Positions 5,796 through 13,284 of a DNA stretch of 14,867 bases are shown piece by piece. Each line of letters opens with the position of its first letter. Within the stretch, counting starts at the first letter, position 1. Source of the stretch: an uncultured Oscillospiraceae bacterium (GTDB taxonomy: Bacteria; Bacillota; Clostridia; Oscillospirales; Oscillospiraceae). Where the stretch lies: positions 1-14,867 of the forward strand of contig CAKUEI010000040.1 in the NCBI GenBank assembly GCA_934646175.1. Reading direction: 5' to 3'. Made by a program: the position numbers and the translations under genes. Below the pieces are notes generated by a model, which was given only the letters and a program-made list of their open reading frames with translations, was not told the origin of the DNA and did no database searches.

Positions 5796-5842
5796 ACCGC
5801 CCCCCTTCCCGCGCATAGAATGCGCAAGGGGGGTGGTCTTTT
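5796..5842 (+). terminator. Hairpin/terminator between the two small genes
   Basis: ACCGCCCCCCTT (5796-5807) pairs with AAGGGGGGTGGT (5826-5837, one G-T pair), and an inner GCGCAT/ATGCGC stem (5811-5816 with 5820-5825) encloses an AGA loop. CTTTT follows at 5838-5842. The T-run is short, so termination may be partial. The upstream-most ATG of the next reading frame lies within the 3' arm. Confidence 0.6.
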
Positions 5843-6014
5843 GCGCTGCGGCGGAGAGGAACTGGTGCTTCTGGCGGCGACCGCCGCCGTGCAGCTATCA
5901 CAGGGCCGGAAGCAAAGCGAGGTGGCGCTGCTGGCGGCGTTTTTCACCGCTCTGGGGGATAACCTCACCCTGATGCTGACCGGCCCAGGATGCGGAACAA
6001 ATGCTCAATCCTGA
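5820..6014 (+). CDS. Small hypothetical protein (DUF6774-like), start uncertain
   Basis: Up to 64 residues. The core EELVLLAATAAVQLSQG followed by SEVALLAAFFTALGDNL resembles a family of small proteins in Clostridia with two short helices ending in a FT-x-LGD motif (DUF6774 type, from memory). The ATG at 5820 has no ribosome binding site and lies in the stem of the hairpin at 5796-5842. Better supported starts in the same frame are TTG 5841 (preceded by GGGGGGTGG) or GTG 5865 (preceded by GGAGAGG), although the latter would cut into the first helix. The 3' end overlaps the convergent patatin gene by 10 bases. Function unknown. Confidence 0.55.
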   Translation: MRKGGGLLRCGGEELVLLAATAAVQLSQGRKQSEVALLAAFFTALGDNLTLMLTGPGCGTNAQS

Positions 6015-6856
6015 AGGTACGCCCGAATTTCGTCCATACGGTGATGGGCGTCGTCATACCCCGCCTGCCAGAGGCGGCGGAGCTTTTTGGTATCCCGCTC
6101 CACCCGGGAGACACCGAAGGTATCCTCCGGGGCGATGACCAGTACCTTCCCTTCCCGCTCCAGCTCAAAAAGGCGGGCGCGGGAGGCGTTATAGCTTTCC
6201 GCCCGGCGGGCCATGGTGGCGCAGAAGTTGGGGTATTCCTTATATTTCTTTTCAATGAGCTTCTGAAGCTTTTCCGGCTTTTTCTCGTAATCCCGCGGGC
6301 GGGTGAGGACCACCATCACCCGGTCGCACCCCATGTCGAACGCCCGCTGGTACGGAATGGCGTCCGCCGCGCCGCCGTCCAGATAGGGTTGGCCGTTGAT
6401 GTGGAAAATGGGGAACATCAGCGGCATGGCGCAGGTGGCGCGCAGAAGGATAAACTTCTCATCCCGCCGGGGCATGGGAAAATACTCCGCCTTGCCGGCG
6501 TTCAGATTGGTAACTACGGCCTCCACCTCGCCGGGATAGGCAGCGAAGGTATCGTAATCAAAGGGGATGAGCTTGTTGGGGATGTCGTCATAAACAAAGT
6601 CCAGGCCGAAATAGCTGCGGTTTCTCCGGTTCAGCATATTGCGAACGCCCATATAGCGCTTATCGTCGGCATAACGGGTCATGATCTCAAGGTTGCGGCC
6701 CCGCTGGCGGGATACATAGCTGACGCCGTAGGCGATACCGGCGGAAACGCCGATGACGTAATCGGTCATCACATTGCCCACCAGCAGCCCGTCGCACACG
6801 CCGCTGGAATAAATGGTACGGAGGGCGCCGCCTTCGAGGACCAGTCCGGTTTTCAT
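6005..6856 (-). CDS. Patatin-like phospholipase family protein
   Basis: 283 residues from ATG 6856, preceded by GAAAGAAGG about 10 bases upstream; an in-frame extension of 20 codons exists but lacks conserved sequence. All catalytic landmarks of the patatin family are present near the expected positions: the oxyanion-hole loop LEGGALR (7-13), the nucleophile elbow GVSAG with Ser38 (36-40), and the catalytic Asp in LDGG (159-162, Asp160). The overall length and the C-terminal arrangement (VVLTRPRDYEKKP, then a Lys/Glu-rich helix, then VIAPEDTFGVSR) match the bacterial YjjU-like subgroup. Such enzymes are Ser-Asp dyad acyl hydrolases acting on lipids; the natural substrate here is unknown. No signal peptide, so it is cytosolic or peripheral. 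It has its own promoter, and its 3' end overlaps the small convergent gene by 10 bases with no terminator between them. Confidence 0.92.
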   Translation of the reverse strand: MKTGLVLEGGALRTIYSSGVCDGLLVGNVMTDYVIGVSAGIAYGVSYVSRQRGRNLEIMTRYADDKRYMGVRNMLNRRNRSYFGLDFVYDDIPNKLIPFDYDTFAAYPGEVEAVVTNLNAGKAEYFPMPRRDEKFILLRATCAMPLMFPIFHINGQPYLDGGAADAIPYQRAFDMGCDRVMVVLTRPRDYEKKPEKLQKLIEKKYKEYPNFCATMARRAESYNASRARLFELEREGKVLVIAPEDTFGVSRVERDTKKLRRLWQAGYDDAHHRMDEIRAYLQD

Positions 6857-6906
6857 GATAGATCTGCCTTCTTTCTCTCCGGGCAGAGCCCGGCTCTCTA
6901 TGCCAA

Positions 6907-6935
6907 AGGATACCACAGGGCGGAGGCATTGACAA
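6907..6935 (-). promoter_or_regulatory. Promoter of the patatin-like gene
   Basis: On the minus strand TTGTCA (6935-6930), 17-bp spacer, TATCCT (6912-6907). It lies about 50 bases upstream of the ATG and directly after the lysC terminator, which makes the hydrolase a separate transcription unit. Confidence 0.6.
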
Positions 6936-6950
6936 TGGACAGAAAATAAA

Positions 6951-6986
6951 AAATGAGCGCACCGCCCTACGGCGGTGCGCTCATTT
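6951..6986 (-). terminator. Intrinsic terminator of the ACT-hom-lysC operon
   Basis: A perfect 16-bp stem (6951-6966 with 6971-6986) with a 4-base loop, seven bases past the lysC stop. On the minus strand it is followed by a long T-rich tail (TTTTTTATTTT read across 6953-6943). Confidence 0.92.
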
Positions 6987-6993
6987 GCGCTTC

Positions 6994-7467
6994 TTATTTC
7001 TCGAAGAACTTATCATGCACCACGCGGACGGCGCGGTCGGCGTCCACCAGGTCCACCAGAACGGAGACCTTGATCTCGCTGGTGGAGATCATGTGGATGT
7101 TGATGCCTGCATTGAAGAGCGCCTCGAACATGGCGGCGGCCACGCCGGGGTTGTTGACCATGCCGGAGCCCACAATGGAAACCTTGGCAATATTGTCCGT
7201 CACGTCAATGTGGTCAAAGCCGATGGAACCACGGTGCTCTTCCAGCACACGACGGGCAACGTCCATCTGGCTCTTGCTTACGGTGAAGCTGATGTCCTTG
7301 GTCTCGCTGCGGCCAATGGACTGAAGAATAAGGTCCACATTCACCTTCTCACGGGCCAGAAGGGAAAAAATCTTGAAGGCAATGCCCGGCTCGTCCGCAA
7401 GGCCCACCAGAGCCAGACGGGCGATGTTCTTATCCCGGGCCACGCCGCTGATATACGATTTTTCCAT
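6994..7467 (-). CDS. lysC: Aspartate kinase beta subunit from an internal start in lysC (predicted)
   Basis: Within lysC, in the same frame, a full Shine-Dalgarno AAGGAGGT (7485-7478 on the minus strand) lies 10 bases before ATG 7467, which is codon 247 of lysC. Translation from here would give a 157-residue protein consisting of the two ACT domains only. In Bacillus subtilis aspartokinase II the beta subunit is made in just this way from an in-frame start at about codon 246-250. The SD and start are directly visible; expression of the product is inferred from the family. Confidence 0.75.
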   Translation of the reverse strand: MEKSYISGVARDKNIARLALVGLADEPGIAFKIFSLLAREKVNVDLILQSIGRSETKDISFTVSKSQMDVARRVLEEHRGSIGFDHIDVTDNIAKVSIVGSGMVNNPGVAAAMFEALFNAGINIHMISTSEIKVSVLVDLVDADRAVRVVHDKFFEK

Positions 7468-8205
7468 GGGTTTCACGACCTCCTTCACTTTCGTGCCCGG
7501 CTTACGGGAGAAGCTGGACAACACTTCCAGATTGACGCCGAAGCGCTTGGCCATTTCCACCGAGCGGTTATGCAGCACCTGCGCGCCCAGCGTGGCCAGT
7601 TCCAACATTTCATCATAGGTGATCTCATCCAGCTTCTGCGCGCCGGGCACCATGCGGGGGTCCGCCGTGTAGACGCCGTCCACATCGGTGTAGATCTGGC
7701 AGAGGTCCGCCCGAAGGGACGCGGCCAGCGCAACGGCGGACGTATCCGAACCGCCGCGGCCCAGAGTGGTGATGTCGCCGTATTTATTGACGCCCTGGAA
7801 CCCGGCCACGATGACGATGCTGCGCTTATTCAGCTCCGCCCGGATGCGGTCGGTCTCGATGCGCTTGATGCGGGCGTTGCCGTATTCCGAGTTGGTCTGC
7901 ATTCCCGCCTGCCAGCCGGTGAGAGAGATCACCGGATAGCCCATGCCCTCGATGGCCATGGCGCACAGGGAAATGGAAATCTGCTCGCCGGTGGCAAGAA
8001 GCATATCCATCTCGCGCTTTCCGGCGTTGGGGTTCAGCTCTGCCGCCTTTTCAATGAGGTCGTCCGTGGTGTCCCCCTGTGCGGAAAGGACAGCCACCAC
8101 GCTGTTCCCCTGATCATAGGTTTCCGTAATGATGCGGGCCACGTTGCGGATACGGTCTGCGTCCGCCACCGACGTGCCGCCGAATTTTTGAACAATCAAA
8201 GCCAT
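6994..8205 (-). CDS. lysC: Aspartate kinase (aspartokinase II type, alpha subunit)
   Basis: 403 residues. It phosphorylates aspartate to 4-aspartyl phosphate, the entry step to lysine, threonine, methionine and diaminopimelate. ATG 8205 is preceded by AGGAGGT 10 bases upstream. Kinase domain motifs: KFGGTSV (7-13), TTLGRGGSDTSAVALAA (146-162) and YTDVDGVYTADPR (172-184). Two C-terminal ACT domains (about 264-330 and 341-403), including IHMISTSEIKVSVLV, form the allosteric amino-acid site. The 400-residue form without a fused dehydrogenase is the Bacillus LysC type, which works as alpha2beta2. It is the last gene of the operon ACT protein-hom-lysC, 59 bases after hom. The effector (lysine, threonine or both) cannot be told from sequence alone. 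Confidence 0.97.
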   Translation of the reverse strand: MALIVQKFGGTSVADADRIRNVARIITETYDQGNSVVAVLSAQGDTTDDLIEKAAELNPNAGKREMDMLLATGEQISISLCAMAIEGMGYPVISLTGWQAGMQTNSEYGNARIKRIETDRIRAELNKRSIVIVAGFQGVNKYGDITTLGRGGSDTSAVALAASLRADLCQIYTDVDGVYTADPRMVPGAQKLDEITYDEMLELATLGAQVLHNRSVEMAKRFGVNLEVLSSFSRKPGTKVKEVVKPMEKSYISGVARDKNIARLALVGLADEPGIAFKIFSLLAREKVNVDLILQSIGRSETKDISFTVSKSQMDVARRVLEEHRGSIGFDHIDVTDNIAKVSIVGSGMVNNPGVAAAMFEALFNAGINIHMISTSEIKVSVLVDLVDADRAVRVVHDKFFEK

Positions 8206-8264
8206 GACTGCACATACCTCCTGTTTCGGGATCGCTCTTTTTCAGTCTATGCCTCCCGGACCGG

Positions 8265-9476
8265 TCACGCCAGCACGCGGATGACGGAGAGGGACTTCAG
8301 GGATGAGAGCTTTTCCTCCAGCTGCGGCCGGGTCATGGGCGCAGTGAGGAACGCGGCCTCGTTTTCCGGCGCGTCGGCACGGGTCAAAAGCTCCGTCTCA
8401 CCGAAGGCGGTGCGGACCGCGTCTGCAGTTCTCTCTGCCCGGACATAGAACCGGGAGACCAGCACGTCGGGCGATACCATCATATCGGGGTCACCGGGGC
8501 CCCAGTCCAGATACTTTTTATCATGGAGATGCTTGGCGGCGTCGATCACGTCGCCCACCACGGCGGAGGCAGTGGGCAGCTTACCCGCACCACGGCCGTA
8601 GAACATGGCGTCGCCGATGGCGTTTCCGGTGACCTGAATGGCGTTGAACACATCCTCCACACCGGCCAGCGGCGCTTCGGCGTTCACCAGATGGGGCGCC
8701 ACATAGGCGCACACCTTATCCCCGTCCATGCGCTTTGCCCGGCCCAACAGCTTGATCTTATAGCCGCAGGACCCGGCATAGGCCACATCGGCCAGGGTGA
8801 CGCCGGTGATGCCCTCGGTGGGCACCTGGTCGGGGTACACATGGCGGCCGAAGGCCAGGGCGGAAAGGATGCAGATTTTGCGGCAGGCATCGTGCCCTTC
8901 AATGTCGGCGGACGGGTCCCGCTCGGCATAGCCGTTGGCCTGCGCCTCTTTCAGCGCGTCGTCAAAGGAAAGTCCCGCGCGGATCATGCGGGTAAGGATG
9001 TAGTTGGTGGTGCCGTTGAGGATACCCACCACTTCCTCCATCTCGTTGCCCGCAAGGCACTCGTACAGGGGGCGGAGAATCGGAATGCCGCCGCCCACGC
9101 TGGCCTCGAAGAGATAGCTGACGTTTTTCTCCTTCGCCAGCTGCAAAAGCTCATAGCCGTGCTTGGCCACCAGTTCCTTGTTGGAGGTGACCACGCTCTT
9201 GCCCGCGGCAAGGGCCCGGCGGGTGTAGTCCAGCGCAACAGTGGCGCCGCCGATGGTCTCCACCACCACGTTGACCTCGGGGTCCTGCTCGATGACGGAG
9301 AAGTCGTGAATCACCTTATCGGCAAAGGGACTCCCCTCCAGATCGCGGAGGTCCAGAATATACTTCAGTTCGATGGTATTATCGATGCGGCGGTTAATCA
9401 GGCTCTGATTGGTGGTGAGGACTTCTGCCACACCGCTTCCCACGGTACCGAAGCCCAAGATCGCTACTTTCACCAT
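8265..9476 (-). CDS. hom: Homoserine dehydrogenase
   Basis: 403 residues from ATG 9476 (weak purine-rich GAGAAAG just upstream; a TTG 11 codons earlier is possible but adds no conserved sequence). It reduces aspartate semialdehyde to homoserine with NAD(P)H, the branch point to threonine and methionine. The Rossmann fold opens with AILGFGTVGSGVAEVL (5-20). The catalytic core shows SNKELVAKHG (98-107), LNGTTNYILT (153-162) and the family signature GYAERDPSADIEGHDACRK (182-200). The C-terminal 60 residues (about 340-403) form a short ACT-like regulatory domain ending at SVIRVLA, used for threonine feedback in this family. It lies between the ACT-domain gene (51 bases upstream) and lysC (59 bases downstream), in one operon. 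Confidence 0.97.
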   Translation of the reverse strand: MVKVAILGFGTVGSGVAEVLTTNQSLINRRIDNTIELKYILDLRDLEGSPFADKVIHDFSVIEQDPEVNVVVETIGGATVALDYTRRALAAGKSVVTSNKELVAKHGYELLQLAKEKNVSYLFEASVGGGIPILRPLYECLAGNEMEEVVGILNGTTNYILTRMIRAGLSFDDALKEAQANGYAERDPSADIEGHDACRKICILSALAFGRHVYPDQVPTEGITGVTLADVAYAGSCGYKIKLLGRAKRMDGDKVCAYVAPHLVNAEAPLAGVEDVFNAIQVTGNAIGDAMFYGRGAGKLPTASAVVGDVIDAAKHLHDKKYLDWGPGDPDMMVSPDVLVSRFYVRAERTADAVRTAFGETELLTRADAPENEAAFLTAPMTRPQLEEKLSSLKSLSVIRVLA

Positions 9477-9527
9477 ATCTTTCTCATTTCCCTTCTGCCC
9501 CACGGGCAATTCTCGTATGACCGGTCC

Positions 9528-9968
9528 TTAACCGGCCAGGATCTCACATTTCAGGACGCCCTCTATCGAGGTGACCGCGCCGATCATCTCCTCAAGGGAA
9601 AGGCGCAGTTCAGAGGTCTCCGCCGTAATGGTGACCACGGCACAGCCGTTCACCGGAAGATCCTGATTGATGGTGAGGATGTTCCCGCCTTTCTGGGCAA
9701 ACAGGTTCAGAACGGAAGAGAGCACCCCCGGCTCATGCTTGAGCATGTTCTGGAAGGTGACGATGCGGCCATGCAGCATGTCATTAAAGGGGTGGACGGC
9801 GTCCTTATACTTATAAAACGCGCTGCGGCTGAGCCCGGCGCGAGCGGCAGCGGCGTTCACCGTGGTCTCTTCCCCGGTCTCCAGCAGGCTTTTCGCCTCC
9901 GCCACGCGGAGAAACACCTCCGGCAGGGCCGCGGCCTCTACAATAAAATACTTCGGCGTCTGCGCCAT
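9528..9968 (-). CDS. ACT domain-containing protein, UPF0735 (PheB/YszB-like) family
   Basis: 146 residues from ATG 9968, chosen because GGAGG lies seven bases upstream; an in-frame start 12 codons earlier lacks one. The N-terminal half has a helix-turn-helix-like stretch (about 35-58: TVNAAAARAGLSRSAFYKYKD). The C-terminal half is an ACT domain (about 72-142: LKHEPGVLSSVLNLFAQKGG, then NILTINQDLPVNGCAVVTI). This two-part layout is the UPF0735 family of Firmicutes. It is first in the operon with hom and lysC, and hom is its usual neighbour. Because ACT domains bind amino acids and the N-terminus looks DNA-binding, it may act as an amino-acid-responsive regulator, perhaps of its own operon; no operator is identified. 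Confidence 0.9.
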   Translation of the reverse strand: MAQTPKYFIVEAAALPEVFLRVAEAKSLLETGEETTVNAAAARAGLSRSAFYKYKDAVHPFNDMLHGRIVTFQNMLKHEPGVLSSVLNLFAQKGGNILTINQDLPVNGCAVVTITAETSELRLSLEEMIGAVTSIEGVLKCEILAG

Positions 9969-10021
9969 TCCCCTTCCTCCGTTCTGTCTTTGTGCGGCGG
10001 TCATTTGTGCGTGTAATAGGC

Positions 10022-10050
10022 ATTATAGCATAGGAAGGCACCCAATGCAA
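10022..10050 (-). promoter_or_regulatory. Promoter of the ACT-hom-lysC operon
   Basis: On the minus strand: perfect -10 TATAAT (10027-10022) with an upstream TG (extended -10), 17-bp spacer, weak -35 TTGCAT (10050-10045). The leader to the first start codon is only about 45 bases and holds no riboswitch, T-box or attenuator. Confidence 0.75.
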
Positions 10051-10170
10051 CCGGCAATTCTCACGATTTTCCCGGAATTTTCAGGGGGAATCGACGCATC
10101 TCCCGACACAATGGATAAAGTTTACCCAAAACGGCGAAAAAATGCAAGACTTCTTTCACCCCCAGCAAAA

Positions 10171-10202
10171 AAGCCCGCCTCCGCAAAAGTGGAGGCGGGC
10201 TT
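10171..10202 (-). terminator. Intrinsic terminator of the PBP gene
   Basis: A perfect 12-bp stem AAGCCCGCCTCC (10171-10182) with GGAGGCGGGCTT (10191-10202), 8-base loop. On the minus strand T residues continue past the stem (complement of 10167-10170). It lies 12 bases past the PBP stop. Confidence 0.9.
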
Positions 10203-10214
10203 CGAAGGATTTGC

Positions 10215-12725
10215 TCAGGCCGTGGGCGGTGCTGTGGTCTCGCTGGGCGAAGGCGGCTCTGGTTCCACGGGCTCGGTCGGATGCTCCGGGTCGGTGGTGA
10301 TGCTGGGATCGTCGGTCGCCGGCGGGATATAACCGTTTGCGTGGAGGGGGCACTCCCCTGCCGCCTGAATGGTGGAGAGCAGGGCGGAATTATCCCGGGC
10401 GACGGCGCCGCCGATCTGAGTGCGGTTATAGTCCAGCCGCACCGCCGTCTGACGGGTGCTCTCCGGGCAGTGCTCTCCTGCCAGATAATAGCCGGTGGTC
10501 TTGCCGCTGGCATCGGTCACCGCGGAGGCGGTGCAGATCTCCACTGTAGTGTGCAGGGTGCAGTACTCCGTGGGGACGTCCTGCCCCTTGATAAAGTAGC
10601 CGGTGGTGACGCGGCTGCCCCGGGGATCGGCAGCGCAGGCATCGGTGGCCAGCATACCGGAATCCACACAGTAGGGCATGGACACGATGGACGAGGGCGT
10701 ATCGAACTTCTTATTCTGCAATCCGCTGTGCAGCGGCTCCATGACCTTTTTCCACAGGGCCACGGAGGGGTTGCCGTTGGTCTTCATCTTGGCGTTTCGG
10801 TCATAGCCCGTCCAGACGGAGGCGGTGTAGTACGGCGTATAGCCCACGAACCAGCGGTCATAGTTCCGGGTGGTGGTACCGGTCTTACCGGCGACGGTCA
10901 TGTTGCTCAGCTGGGCGTTCTTACCGGTACCACCGCTGACAACGCCCTGAAGCATATAGTTCATATAGAAAGCCGTGGTCTCTTTGAGGATGACCTCGCT
11001 CTGGCTTTCGTTCTCCAGCAGGACGCTGCCGTCATTGGCCACCACCTTGGTAAAGGTGCGGGGCGTGGTGTAAATGCCGCCGTTTGCGAAGGTCTCAAAG
11101 GCGGCTGCCATCTCCAGTGTAGTGACGCCGTCGGTAAGACCGCCCAGGGCCAGCTGGGCAAGGCCCATGTCGTTTGCCTCGCCGGTGGCCACCAGCGTGC
11201 TGAGGTGGAACTTCTCCTCCAGGAAGCGGAAGGAGGAACTGACGGACACATCGTCGCCCAGAACGCGGACAGCGGTGGTGTTGGACGAATCCTGAACGGC
11301 CTCGTACACGGAGATGAGGCCCTTATAATAGCCGTAGGAGTTCACGGGCCATGCGGTACCGTTCATCATCTGATAGGGGTAATCGTCCACCGCGGTGCTG
11401 GGGCTGATCTTGCCCATTTCGATGGCGGGGGCGTACACAGCCAGGGGCTTAATGGACGAACCGGGCTGCCGGGTGGTGCGGGTGGCGCGGTTCCAGGAGC
11501 GACTTCCGGTCTTCTCCCCCATGCCGCCGGCGATCGCCACCACGTTGCCGGTAGAATTGTCGATGACGGTGATGGCGGACTGCATCTGCTGCCCGTCAGA
11601 GGATTTATAGGGCAGGTTATCCAGATTTTCGTAGACCTTTTCCACGATGGCCTGCGCATCCGGATCCACACAGGTGTAGATCTTCAGGCCGCCGTAATAG
11701 ATCATCTGGCGGGCCATGTCGGCGGAGATCTGAAGCTGGTCCACCAGCGCGTTCTGCACATCGGTGATGACCTGATCCTCGTACCAGGAGTACGCCTCGC
11801 TGGTGTTGGAATTTCCGTCCCCGGTCTGGTCATCTAATTTGAAGTGCAGCTCTTCGCTGACGGCGGCGTCATATTCCTCCTGGCTGATCTTCTTCTGCTC
11901 CAGCATGGCCTTCAGGATGATCTCCTGCCGCTCCTTGTTAAAATCAATAGCGGTCTTCACGGTGCCGTCGTCCAGAGTCACCTTCAGCTCGGATTTGGGG
12001 CTGTACTTGGAGGGGTTATTGGTGATACCGATAAGGCTGGCGCATTCGGCCAGAGAAAGCTCGGACACGTCCTTGCCGAAATACTCCTGCGCGGCGGTGT
12101 AGACGCCATAGCAGCCCTTGCCCAGATAAATGTAATTGAGGTAGTACTCCAGGATTTCGTCCTTGCTGTACTTTTTATCCAGCGAAAGGGCGCGGAAAAT
12201 CTCCAGGATCTTTCGCTTGACGGTGACCTCGTCGTGGCCAGTCCAGTTTTTCACCAGCTGCTGGGTGATGGTGGAGCCGCCCTGAATGTCCTTGCCGGTG
12301 AACATACGCAGCACACCGTTGGCCGTGCGCAGCCAGTCCACGCCGCCGTGCTGGTAAAAGCGCTTATCCTCGATGGCCACGGCAGCGTCCTTCAGGTACT
12401 GGGGGATCTGGTCAAAGTCCACCCAGATGCGGTTTTCGGTGCCGTGAAGGGTAGTAAGCTCCTGATACTCCCCGGTGGCAGCGTCCAGATAATAAAGGGT
12501 ACTGGACTGGTGCGCGTCGTAAAGGCTGAGGTCCATATCCGCATTGGGCATGATCACATTCTTAATGTATACGGCCGCAAAACAGGAAAGCAGCGCCGCA
12601 GTGATGAACAGGATAAGGACAATAGTCCCGATCACCTTGCCCACGGTACGCCCAACGCTTCTGCGTTTTCTTCGTTTGCGTGTGCCGGACTGCTGTGCGC
12701 GGCGGGGATTCGTTTCTTCTGTCAA
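10215..12725 (-). CDS. Class A penicillin-binding protein (PBP1A family), bifunctional transglycosylase/transpeptidase
   Basis: 836 residues from TTG 12725; GGAGGT (12738-12733) is spaced 7 bases from this TTG but sits on top of the GTG at 12734, so TTG is preferred. Layout: basic cytoplasmic tail (RKRRKRR), membrane anchor about 33-54, glycosyltransferase GT51 domain with EDKRFYQHGGVD (119-130) and GGSTITQQ (149-156). The transpeptidase domain has catalytic Ser in SSIK (423-426), SSN (480-482) and KTGT (614-617). It polymerises and cross-links peptidoglycan outside the membrane. After KTG there is a tail of about 220 residues with six cysteines (686, 697, 722, 731, 753, 792) and a Pro/Thr/Glu-rich end (about 800-836). 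Such Cys-containing tails occur in several clostridial PBPs. It has its own promoter and terminator. Confidence 0.96.
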   Translation of the reverse strand: MTEETNPRRAQQSGTRKRRKRRSVGRTVGKVIGTIVLILFITAALLSCFAAVYIKNVIMPNADMDLSLYDAHQSSTLYYLDAATGEYQELTTLHGTENRIWVDFDQIPQYLKDAAVAIEDKRFYQHGGVDWLRTANGVLRMFTGKDIQGGSTITQQLVKNWTGHDEVTVKRKILEIFRALSLDKKYSKDEILEYYLNYIYLGKGCYGVYTAAQEYFGKDVSELSLAECASLIGITNNPSKYSPKSELKVTLDDGTVKTAIDFNKERQEIILKAMLEQKKISQEEYDAAVSEELHFKLDDQTGDGNSNTSEAYSWYEDQVITDVQNALVDQLQISADMARQMIYYGGLKIYTCVDPDAQAIVEKVYENLDNLPYKSSDGQQMQSAITVIDNSTGNVVAIAGGMGEKTGSRSWNRATRTTRQPGSSIKPLAVYAPAIEMGKISPSTAVDDYPYQMMNGTAWPVNSYGYYKGLISVYEAVQDSSNTTAVRVLGDDVSVSSSFRFLEEKFHLSTLVATGEANDMGLAQLALGGLTDGVTTLEMAAAFETFANGGIYTTPRTFTKVVANDGSVLLENESQSEVILKETTAFYMNYMLQGVVSGGTGKNAQLSNMTVAGKTGTTTRNYDRWFVGYTPYYTASVWTGYDRNAKMKTNGNPSVALWKKVMEPLHSGLQNKKFDTPSSIVSMPYCVDSGMLATDACAADPRGSRVTTGYFIKGQDVPTEYCTLHTTVEICTASAVTDASGKTTGYYLAGEHCPESTRQTAVRLDYNRTQIGGAVARDNSALLSTIQAAGECPLHANGYIPPATDDPSITTDPEHPTEPVEPEPPSPSETTAPPTA

Positions 12726-12817
12726 AATCAGCACCTCCGTGAAGCCCGCTTCTCTGTATGCGGGCGAGCGTGGCGTGGAATGGTGAGCGCATGGCCCGGA
12801 ATGGCCACACTGCGCTT

Positions 12818-12846
12818 AGTATATCACAAGCCGAAGCATTTTCCAA
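12818..12846 (-). promoter_or_regulatory. Promoter of the PBP gene
   Basis: On the minus strand TTGGAA (12846-12841), 17-bp spacer, TATACT (12823-12818). The leader of about 85 bases contains a small GCCCGC/GCGGGC hairpin (12744-12749 with 12760-12765) just before the ribosome binding site, possibly relevant to translation. Confidence 0.72.
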
Positions 12847-12908
12847 CCCATTCTTTTCCTCCGGCGTTTTTTTCGGGAAAGACGGGAAAAATTTCGCCCC
12901 TCGCCCCC

Positions 12909-12937
12909 TTGCTTTTTTCCCCCGTTCGCGGTACACT
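12909..12937 (+). promoter_or_regulatory. Promoter of the DUF1292 gene (and possibly 6S RNA)
   Basis: TTGCTT (12909-12914), 17-bp spacer, TACACT (12932-12937). It is divergent from the PBP promoter, about 60 bases away, and 31 bases upstream of the gene start. Confidence 0.6.
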
Positions 12938-12967
12938 ACCATCAGAAATTCGAGAGGGGGCTTTCCC

Positions 12968-13279
12968 ATGAGCGAAGAATTCGGCCCTGATTTTGTCTCC
13001 GTCATTGATGAGGACGGCAATGAATTAGAACTGGAGTTTGTGGACAGACTGGAGTATAACGGTTCTGTCTACATGGCCTTCTACCCCGCCATAGCAGCGG
13101 ACGAGAAAGACATGGCAGACTATGTCATGAGCGAGGACTATGGTCTGATCATCCTGAAGGTCATTCCCGGCGAGGGGGACGAGGAAGAGCTTTGCACGCT
13201 GGACAGTGAAGAAGAACTGGACGCGGTGTACGAGCAGTTCGCCCAGCGCCTGGAAGAGGACGACGAGGACGAAGAATAA
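12968..13279 (+). CDS. DUF1292 domain protein
   Basis: 103 residues; ATG 12968 follows GAGAGGGGG with a 7-base spacing (in-frame upstream starts lie before the promoter and are ignored). The sequence SVIDEDGNELELEFVDRLEYNGSVYMAFYPA (about 10-40) followed by DYGLIILKV is the classic DUF1292 (YrzB-like) pattern: a small mixed alpha/beta protein. The C-terminus is highly acidic (EEELCTLDSEEELDAVYEQF, then EEDDEDEE). It is cytosolic. In Firmicutes DUF1292 genes often sit beside ruvX/yrrK-alaS genes, which is not the case here. Function not established. It is followed directly by the 6S RNA gene. Confidence 0.93.
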   Translation: MSEEFGPDFVSVIDEDGNELELEFVDRLEYNGSVYMAFYPAIAADEKDMADYVMSEDYGLIILKVIPGEGDEEELCTLDSEEELDAVYEQFAQRLEEDDEDEE

Positions 13280-13284
13280 TTCTT

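Noticed and set aside
5990..12971. Long plus-strand frames at 5990-6949, 6985-8448, 8523-10016, 10281-11837 and 11844-12971
   Set aside because: All lie antisense to the patatin, lysC, hom/ACT and PBP genes, which carry full sets of catalytic motifs. The plus-strand products are compositionally typical shadows.
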